In this document: positions 1 through 4,813 of the stretch, one piece after another
How the letters are laid out: every line of letters begins with the position of its first letter
Position numbering within the stretch: the first letter of the stretch is position 1
The notes under the pieces: generated by a model
Database searches by the model: none
What the model saw: the letters and a program-made list of their open reading frames with translations, nothing else
What the model was told of the DNA's origin: nothing
Position numbers and translations under genes: made by a program
Origin: JAVHQB01 sp049299915
Lineage (GTDB): Bacteria > Patescibacteriota > Minisyncoccia > UBA6257 > JAVHQB01
DNA: 6,425 bases
Assembly (NCBI GenBank): GCA_049299915.1
Contig: JBAQYG010000011.1
Coordinates: 1 to 6,425 of the forward strand
Reading direction: 5' to 3'

Positions 1-76
1 TGCCAATAGTGTAGAGGCTGCTATGAAAATAGTTGAAGGAGCGGCTAGAAGTATGGGAATAGATATTGTCGATTAA
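1..76 (+). CDS. rplK: Ribosomal protein L11, C-terminal end (partial, 5' end outside window)
   Basis: The frame whose first whole codon is at position 2 runs 24 codons to a TAA at 74-76. The peptide contains VEAAMKIVEGAARSMGI, which matches the last helix of the L11 RNA-binding domain (families typically read EAAMrmiEGTARSMGI near the C-terminus). L11 binds 23S rRNA at the GTPase-associated centre and takes part in factor binding and the stringent response. Only this tail is visible, so the rest of the protein cannot be judged. A strong terminator begins 17 bases after the stop. The usual downstream partner rplA (L1) is therefore not cotranscribed here; tmk follows instead. Identification rests on a short but characteristic stretch. 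Confidence 0.85.
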   Translation, partial: ANSVEAAMKIVEGAARSMGIDIVD

Positions 77-93
77 TTTTATTAAAAAGAGAG

Positions 94-114
94 ACCGCCT
101 AACGGCGGTTTTTT
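94..114 (+). terminator. Intrinsic terminator after rplK
   Basis: A 6-bp perfect stem, ACCGCC (94-99) with GGCGGT (104-109), closes a TAAC loop and runs straight into six T residues (109-114). Five of the six pairs are G-C, unusually GC-rich against the AT-rich surroundings. It separates the rplK transcript from the tmk promoter just downstream. Confidence 0.92.
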
Positions 115-128
115 AATTTATTGATAAA

Positions 129-157
129 TTGAAAATTAATGTACTTTGCCCTATAAT
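129..157 (+). promoter_or_regulatory. Sigma-70-type promoter of the tmk-thyX-prsW-gatB unit
   Basis: The -35 box TTGAAA (129-134, 5 of 6 to consensus) and -10 box TATAAT (152-157, perfect) are separated by exactly 17 bp. Transcription should start near 163-165, leaving a leader of only about 10 nt before the tmk ATG at 174. That leader (AACATAAACC) contains no Shine-Dalgarno sequence. The promoter lies directly behind the rplK terminator. Confidence 0.85.
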
Positions 158-173
158 TGAAAAAACATAAACC

Positions 174-815
174 ATGAAAAAAGGTCTTTTGATATTTTTG
201 GAGGGGATAGACGGTTGTGGCAAGGGGACACAAATGAAGCTGTTAGAGCAACGTCTTAAAAAAGACCATATTTCCTACCTTTTAACCAAAGAACCAGGGC
301 CAAATACCTGCTTAGGGGGACCAATAAGACAAGTTTTACAATATAATAAGGGTAAAATGAGCTCAACTTCGGAATTGCTTTTATTCTTTGCTGACAGAGC
401 TCAACATTACGAAGAAATCATTGCACCAAATTTAAAGAAAGGAGTTATCGTTGTTTCGGATAGAAATTGGCCATCGTCTATAGCCTATCAAGGAGGTGGG
501 CGAGGCTTAAAGGAAAAAGAGATCTATCAATTAGTAGATTGGACAACGATGGGATTAAAACCTGACTTAGTTTTTTTGTTGGATTTACCCTTAAATACAA
601 AAAAGGACTTGCTTACTAAACGCTTAGGAAAAAGGGGAGAGAATCCTACTAGATTTGAAAAAGAGAAACTAGCATTTTTTCTCAAGGTAAGGCAGGCTTA
701 TTTAAAAATGGCGAAGAAAGATCCACGACACTGGAGGGTTATCAATGCTGATCAACTTCCAGAAGATATTAGTGAAGAAATTTATTTACATTTAAAGAAA
801 TACTTATGGAAATAG
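174..815 (+). CDS. tmk: Thymidylate kinase (dTMP kinase)
   Basis: This cytosolic kinase phosphorylates dTMP to dTDP with ATP, the step after thymidylate synthase on the way to dTTP. The 213 residues match the usual family length. The P-loop is at 9-20 (LEGIDGCGKGTQ), the TKEPG substrate loop at 38-42, the DR motif at 96-97 in DRNWPSSIAYQGGGRG, and an arginine-rich LID around 150-162 ending in RFE. LID arginines with no arginine in the P-loop resemble the bacterial type II enzymes. One oddity: the Ser/Thr that normally follows the P-loop lysine is Gly18, giving GKGT as in adenylate kinases. The start at 174 is the first codon of the frame after the promoter and puts the P-loop at the normal distance from the N-terminus. 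The last 10 bases overlap thyX, whose product supplies its substrate. Confidence 0.95.
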   Translation: MKKGLLIFLEGIDGCGKGTQMKLLEQRLKKDHISYLLTKEPGPNTCLGGPIRQVLQYNKGKMSSTSELLLFFADRAQHYEEIIAPNLKKGVIVVSDRNWPSSIAYQGGGRGLKEKEIYQLVDWTTMGLKPDLVFLLDLPLNTKKDLLTKRLGKRGENPTRFEKEKLAFFLKVRQAYLKMAKKDPRHWRVINADQLPEDISEEIYLHLKKYLWK

Positions 816-1459
816 AAATAATCAAACCCGAATACAAAATAGAGACAGAGATTAACGGACAAGCTATTCTTAAACGTTTAGAAATGTATGGACGGTTATC
901 CCATAAAAGTGAAGATAGGGCCAACGAAGGAAGCGCACCCATTTTTATTAAAAAGATTTTAGAGTGGGGACACGAGAGTATTTTAGAACACGAAAATATT
1001 ACCGTGAGATTTATATGCGATAGGGGTGTTACCCATGAATTAGTAAGACATCGTTTAGCTGCTTATACCCAAGAGTCTACTCGTTATTGCAACTATGGTC
1101 ATAAAATTCAATTCATAGAACCAATATTTTTTAAGAAAGAAAGTGAAGAATATTCTTTGTGGTTAAAAGGAGTGCAAGAAGCAGCTAAAAATTATGAGAA
1201 TTTACTTCAAAAAGGAGCTGCTCCAGAAGAAGCCCGTAGTTTACTACCGAATTCTTTAAAGACCGAAATTGTCATGACAACTAATCTGAGAGAATGGAGA
1301 CACGTTTTAAAAATGCGTACGGCTATAGCAGCTCATCCTCAAATCAGAGAAATAATGATTCCACTTCTTTTAGAGTTTAAGAAATTAATTCCCGTAATTT
1401 TTGATGATTTTGTGGTAGACTCTAATACAAATACTGCTCAGATTTTAAAATCATCATAA
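806..1459 (+). CDS. thyX: FAD-dependent thymidylate synthase ThyX
   Basis: ThyX methylates dUMP to dTMP using methylenetetrahydrofolate as carbon donor and NADPH-reduced FAD. It is unrelated in fold to the classical ThyA. The diagnostic RHRx7S signature is intact at residues 81-91 (RHRLAAYTQES) and is followed by TRY. Upstream is the conserved block WGHESILEHENITVRF (54-69). Downstream is the family's LP...T.NLREWRH region (about 147-166) and an AHPQIREI segment (176-183) matching the usual AQ-EIR end block. The 217 residues are normal for the family, and active enzymes act as tetramers. The start overlaps the 3' end of tmk by 10 bp in another frame, which suggests coupled translation; only a weak AAAGAAA lies upstream. 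No thyA is visible, so ThyX may be the only thymidylate synthase of this organism. Confidence 0.95.
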   Translation: MEIEIIKPEYKIETEINGQAILKRLEMYGRLSHKSEDRANEGSAPIFIKKILEWGHESILEHENITVRFICDRGVTHELVRHRLAAYTQESTRYCNYGHKIQFIEPIFFKKESEEYSLWLKGVQEAAKNYENLLQKGAAPEEARSLLPNSLKTEIVMTTNLREWRHVLKMRTAIAAHPQIREIMIPLLLEFKKLIPVIFDDFVVDSNTNTAQILKSS

Positions 1460-1463
1460 ACTT

Positions 1464-2222
1464 ATGAATTTATTATCAAATCTAGGTCTTATATGTTTAG
1501 CCAATCTTTTAGCTATTTTGCCTATCGCTTTTTGGGTTTACTTGTTTTTACGCAGAGACAAAGCTAATCCAGAACCCAAAAGATGGCTTGGTGGTTGTTT
1601 TATAGCAGGTATGCTTATAGCTCCAATCATTATTGGATATGAAACATTACTAATAAACAATAGCCCATTTATTGCTAATCTACCTGTTTTGAATTTTAGA
1701 TTAATTATGGTTTTTGGGGGAGCCATAATAGAAGAACTGGTTAAGTTCTTTATTATTTATTTTATCCTCAGATACAATCCTTATTTTGATGAACCAATTG
1801 ATGCTGTTATTTATTTAATAATGGGAGCAGCTGGATTCGCCTTGGTAGAAAATGTTATGATCTCTGCCAGTCTTAGTATGGAATTAGTAGATATATTCAC
1901 TCTTACTGGAACCTATTTTGGACGTTTTTTAGGTGCTAATTTATTACATGTTGTAACCGCTGCTGTTATTGGTTTTACTTGGGGATTTTTAGCTAAAGAA
2001 AAAATAGAAATAAGAGAGAAAAAGAAAGGTATTTTTTGGGCCCTTGTCTTTGGAACATCAATTCATGCCCTTTTTAATTTTCTAGTGTTTACCTATGGAG
2101 AAACTGGTAGATTGTTAGCTAGCTTGGGTTTAGTTCTGATTTTTGTTATAGTTTTTTTATCATTAGGGAAATTAGATATTAAAAATAGTTTGTTTTTTAA
2201 ATCTAAATTAATTGAGGACTAA
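1464..2222 (+). CDS. PrsW-family glutamic-type intramembrane protease
   Basis: This polytopic membrane protein of 252 residues has about seven hydrophobic segments (roughly 6-29, 43-60, 79-102, 113-133, 155-177, 190-210, 215-235). The basic loops RRDKANPEPKR (30-40) and KEKIEIREKKK (178-188) should be cytoplasmic by the positive-inside rule. The PrsW signatures are all present: a PEPK-type loop after the first segment, EELVK at 90-94 (EExxK catalytic glutamates), EPIDAVIY...GFALVEN (110-130), R154 and LLH (160-162), and SIHALFN (199-205). Family members cleave within membranes; B. subtilis PrsW cuts the anti-sigma factor RsiW. No anti-sigma gene or other substrate candidate is visible here, so the target is unknown. 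The ATG lies 4 nt after the thyX stop with no Shine-Dalgarno sequence, so translation is probably coupled. It may belong to an uncharacterised PrsW subfamily, so no gene symbol is given. Confidence 0.88.
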   Translation: MNLLSNLGLICLANLLAILPIAFWVYLFLRRDKANPEPKRWLGGCFIAGMLIAPIIIGYETLLINNSPFIANLPVLNFRLIMVFGGAIIEELVKFFIIYFILRYNPYFDEPIDAVIYLIMGAAGFALVENVMISASLSMELVDIFTLTGTYFGRFLGANLLHVVTAAVIGFTWGFLAKEKIEIREKKKGIFWALVFGTSIHALFNFLVFTYGETGRLLASLGLVLIFVIVFLSLGKLDIKNSLFFKSKLIED

Positions 2223-2256
2223 TACTATTTTAACGCAAAGAAAATAATTGTAGTTT

Positions 2257-3771
2257 ATGCCTGATATCTATTCAAAATACGAAACAGTAGTTGGACTCGA
2301 AATTCACGCCGAGTTGATTACTAAGCAAAAAATGTTTTGTTCTTGCCCCAACAATCCCGAGGGAGCTGAACCCAATACTTATATTTGTCCTGTTTGCACA
2401 GCTCAGCCAGGGGCTATGCCTACTATTAATAAGGAAGCGGTAAAGCAAGTTATTAAAGTTGGACTAGCTTTAAATTCTCAAATACCAGAATATTCTAAAT
2501 TTGATAGAAAAAATTATTTTTATCCAGATTTACCCAAGAGCTATCAAATCTCCCAATATGATATGCCCTTGTGTTTGGGTGGATATTTACCATTATATTT
2601 AGGAGATGATGGGGAAAATAAGGGGGTTGCTATTACCAGAGTTCATTTAGAAGAAGATACTGCCAAACTTTCTCATAGTGATGGCGGAACTTTAGTAGAT
2701 TTTAATCGAGCAGGGGTACCGCTTATGGAGCTTGTCACCGAACCAGTTATTAGAAGTGGGGTAGAGGCTCGTTTATTCTGCGAAGGCCTGCAGATTCTTT
2801 ACAAGACTTTAAAAGTTTCTGAAGCCAACATGGAGAAGGGGCAGATGAGATGTGAGGCTAATATTTCTGTGAGATTAAAAGATAAGAAAGAATTAGGAAC
2901 TAAAGTAGAGGTTAAAAATCTTAATTCTTTTAGAGTATTAGAAAAAGCAATTGATTACGAAACCAAAAGACAAATAGATCTTTTAGAGACTAATGGAACC
3001 ATAGTTCAGGAAACTCGAGGGTGGTCTGAAAATGATGGAGCCACTTTTTCTCAAAGAATAAAAGAGAATGCTAATGATTATAGATATTTTTATGAACCAG
3101 ATTTACCCAAAATGCATGTTTGGTCAAAAGAGAATCAAGATGTATTATTTAATTTAGAATCTCTAAAAAAAGAATTACCAGAATTCCCTTGGGATAAAAA
3201 AATTGCTTTGGAAAAGGCTTATAATTTAAATAGTAAAGAAGCCAATTTACTTATTAGAGACGAATCGGTATCTTTATATTACAAGAAGCTTGCTTTAATT
3301 ATTCAAAACAAAGATTTAGTGCCAGAAGAGATACAACGTTTGAACAAATTAGCCTATAATTATTTGGCCACAGACGTAGTAGGATTAGCCTCTCTTAGTG
3401 GTGTTATAGTAAATGAAGAGTTTATTGCTTTAGATAATTTAGTAGCCATTATTTTGGCTCTAGGATCAGGCAAATTAAATAGCGCTTCGGCTAAAAAAAT
3501 TCTTGGGATTTTAGTAGACAAGAATAATAATTGGCAAGAAAAGGGAATAGAAGGATTATTGATGGAATATGAACAAAATAGTGATGAAGGATCTCTGTTG
3601 GAAATAATTAAAGAAGTACTTGAGAAAAACGATAAAGCAGTTCAGGAATATAAGAGTGGAAAAGTAACTGTTATTCAGTTTTTAGTGGGTCAAGCAATGG
3701 CTTTAAGCCATGGTAAGGCTAGTCCAGAAATACTAAGACAGCTTTTTGAAAAAGAGCTCGGAAAAGTCTAA
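2257..3771 (+). CDS. gatB: Asp-tRNA(Asn)/Glu-tRNA(Gln) amidotransferase subunit B
   Basis: GatB is the tRNA-recognising and kinase subunit of the cytosolic GatCAB complex, which converts Glu-tRNA(Gln) and/or Asp-tRNA(Asn) into the correctly amidated species. The 504 residues are close to the usual 475-500. Family blocks appear in order: VVGLEIHAEL (11-20), the paired cysteines CSC (28-30) and CPVC (44-47) of the metal-binding type, KFDRKNYFYPDLPKSYQISQ (81-100), VHLEEDTAKLSH (129-140), DFNRAGVPLMELVTEP (148-163), MRCEANISVR (197-206), and GTKVEVKNLNSFR (214-226). A helical middle domain follows, then a YqeY-like tail ending VIQFLVGQAMALSHGKASPE. gatA and gatC are not in the window. The gene lies 34 nt after the protease with no visible promoter of its own and ends before a strong terminator. 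The start is the first ATG of the frame and puts VGLEIH at the normal place; no Shine-Dalgarno sequence is seen. Confidence 0.97.
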   Translation: MPDIYSKYETVVGLEIHAELITKQKMFCSCPNNPEGAEPNTYICPVCTAQPGAMPTINKEAVKQVIKVGLALNSQIPEYSKFDRKNYFYPDLPKSYQISQYDMPLCLGGYLPLYLGDDGENKGVAITRVHLEEDTAKLSHSDGGTLVDFNRAGVPLMELVTEPVIRSGVEARLFCEGLQILYKTLKVSEANMEKGQMRCEANISVRLKDKKELGTKVEVKNLNSFRVLEKAIDYETKRQIDLLETNGTIVQETRGWSENDGATFSQRIKENANDYRYFYEPDLPKMHVWSKENQDVLFNLESLKKELPEFPWDKKIALEKAYNLNSKEANLLIRDESVSLYYKKLALIIQNKDLVPEEIQRLNKLAYNYLATDVVGLASLSGVIVNEEFIALDNLVAIILALGSGKLNSASAKKILGILVDKNNNWQEKGIEGLLMEYEQNSDEGSLLEIIKEVLEKNDKAVQEYKSGKVTVIQFLVGQAMALSHGKASPEILRQLFEKELGKV

Positions 3772-3787
3772 AAAGATAGATTAATAC

Positions 3788-4717
3788 TTAAGATTTAAGA
3801 AAGTCTTCAACTAATTTGAAGGCTTTTTTATTGTCGCTCTTAGACTGAAACCAGTGCACATTAGGGATTCTTTTAAACCAGGTATTTTGTCTTTTGGCGA
3901 AGTGATAGATAGCAGTAGTAAGTTGCTCTTTCATTTCTTGATAAGTGAGCTTTTTCTCTGAATATCTATTTAAGTACCGATATTCTAATCCGAAACTTTC
4001 TAAGCGTTCACTGGTGACACCAGCTTGTTTAAGATTTTCTATCTCTCCACACATATTAAGACGTAATCTCCTATTAAGTCTTAAACGAATTAATTTTTTT
4101 AGTGTTTTATTTTCTCTTCTCAACCCAATAATAAGAAAATCACCCAAGGGCTCTTTTTTAATAATCGGAACCATTGGAGCGCCACTTTGAATAATATTTT
4201 CTAAGCTACGAATTAATCTTCTTTTATTTTTTGGATCTATTTTCAAAGCTCTTTCAGGATCAAGTTTTTTTAAACGAGAAAAAAGCTCCCCCAAACTACA
4301 ACTTTCCAAATTTTTCCTTAATTGCCAATCGGGTTTTGTTTTTGGTAATTGCCAGTTTTCTATAAAAGCAGAAATATACAAACCAGTACCACCACAGATT
4401 ATAGGTAATTTATTCTGTTTCTGAATTTCCCGCAGAGCCTTCAACGATTGTCTAAGAAAATCACTCAAAGAAAAAATATCTTTTCTCGGGTCAGCCACAT
4501 CTATAAGATAATGGGGGATACCTTCACTAGTAAATTCTTTGGAAGTAGAATCTTTAATAACTTTTCCGGATCCTAAATCCATGCCTCTGTATACTTGTCG
4601 AGAATCAGCCGAAATAATGGCTCCGTTATATTTTTTAGCCAAAAGAATGGCTAAATCAGATTTTCCAGTGGCTGTTTGCCCTAAAATTACAATAATTTTT
4701 ACTTTATTTTTTTTCAT
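3788..4717 (-). CDS. miaA: tRNA dimethylallyltransferase MiaA
   Basis: MiaA transfers a dimethylallyl group from DMAPP to N6 of adenosine 37 in tRNAs that read codons starting with U, improving decoding and frame keeping. The 309 residues match the normal length. The P-loop is GQTATGKS (13-20), followed by ISADSRQVYRGMD (35-47) with the catalytic Asp38. Then come IPHYLIDVADP (67-77), the GGTGLY block (109-114), KNKRRLIRSLE (164-173) and AKRQNTWFKR (274-283), the tRNA-binding signature. The block usually reading GTAKP is GSGKV here (49-53), a variant I associate with candidate-phyla proteins. It is convergent with gatB (16 bp between stops) and divergent from dnaE. The start ATG has a good promoter upstream, a predicted leader of about 6 nt and no Shine-Dalgarno sequence. 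Codons 2-4 lie in a run of eight A residues. No miaB is visible. Confidence 0.96.
   Translation of the reverse strand: MKKNKVKIIVILGQTATGKSDLAILLAKKYNGAIISADSRQVYRGMDLGSGKVIKDSTSKEFTSEGIPHYLIDVADPRKDIFSLSDFLRQSLKALREIQKQNKLPIICGGTGLYISAFIENWQLPKTKPDWQLRKNLESCSLGELFSRLKKLDPERALKIDPKNKRRLIRSLENIIQSGAPMVPIIKKEPLGDFLIIGLRRENKTLKKLIRLRLNRRLRLNMCGEIENLKQAGVTSERLESFGLEYRYLNRYSEKKLTYQEMKEQLTTAIYHFAKRQNTWFKRIPNVHWFQSKSDNKKAFKLVEDFLKS
3800..3829 (+). terminator. Intrinsic terminator of the gatB operon, inside the miaA 3' coding end
   Basis: Bases 3803-3810 (GTCTTCAA) pair with 3816-3823 (TTGAAGGC) around a CTAAT loop, and A3800-A3802 can extend the stem with T3824-T3826. Six T residues (3824-3829) follow. 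One pair (T3804/G3822) is a G-U wobble on the plus-strand RNA. On the minus strand the same position becomes an A/C mismatch and the trailing T tract is weaker (TTTCTT), so the signal should work best rightward, ending gatB transcription. It lies wholly within the last codons of miaA. Confidence 0.85.
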
Positions 4718-4729
4718 TTTGATCTTTTT

Positions 4730-4758
4730 ATTAAAGCATAAAGGCAGCTTTCTGCCAA
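4730..4758 (-). promoter_or_regulatory. Promoter of miaA
   Basis: On the minus strand TTGGCA (4758-4753, 5 of 6 to consensus) is followed after exactly 17 bp by TTTAAT (4735-4730, 5 of 6). The -10 box ends 12 nt before the miaA ATG, so the leader would be about 6 nt, almost leaderless. The spacer contains the small dyad GGCAG-CTTT-CTGCC (4743-4756, plus-strand reading), which also overlaps the -35 box and could be an operator. Confidence 0.7.
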
Positions 4759-4767
4759 TTTTGCCAA
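4753..4767. repeat. Tandem TGCCAA repeat in the miaA/dnaE divergent region
   Basis: The hexamer TGCCAA occurs twice, at 4753-4758 and 4762-4767, with start points 9 bp apart. Each copy coincides with a -35 region: the first is the complement of the miaA -35 box, and the second overlaps the dnaE -35 box. It may simply reflect the promoter elements, or be a binding site for a shared regulator; the sequence alone does not decide. Confidence 0.45.
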
Positions 4768-4788
4768 AACTTTTTTTACTGCTATAAT
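4761..4788 (+). promoter_or_regulatory. Promoter of dnaE (extended -10)
   Basis: TTGCCA (4761-4766, 5 of 6) lies 16 bp before a perfect TATAAT (4783-4788). The -10 box is preceded by TGC (4780-4782), an extended -10 element. Transcription should start near 4794-4796. The -35 box is only 2 bp from the -35 box of the divergent miaA promoter. The spacer holds a run of seven T residues (4771-4777). Confidence 0.8.
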
Positions 4789-4813
4789 GAGCCTATTAAC
4801 AGACCATTTTTTC

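Noticed and set aside
1538..1726. Minus-strand open frame of 62 codons
   Set aside because: It lies entirely inside the protease gene on the opposite strand, has no recognisable motif and no promoter, and is explained by the coding bias of the real gene.
2190..2256. Separate promoter for gatB in the 34-nt gap after the protease gene
   Set aside because: A TACTAT -10-like hexamer exists at 2223-2228 but no -35-like box lies 16-18 bp upstream, so read-through from the tmk promoter is simpler.
3945..4190. Plus-strand open frame of 81 codons antisense to miaA
   Set aside because: It sits fully within the well-supported miaA gene; the translation shows no family motif and it follows the gatB terminator without a promoter.
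4743..4756. GGCAG-CTTT-CTGCC hairpin as a terminator
   Set aside because: The stem is only 5 bp and neither strand has a T tract directly after it; the position between miaA -35 and -10 boxes fits an operator or chance better.
4539..4787. Plus-strand open frame of 82 codons antisense to the miaA start and running into the promoter region
   Set aside because: It is antisense to the conserved P-loop region of miaA and crosses both divergent promoters; the hydrophobic C-terminal look comes from the T-rich control region.
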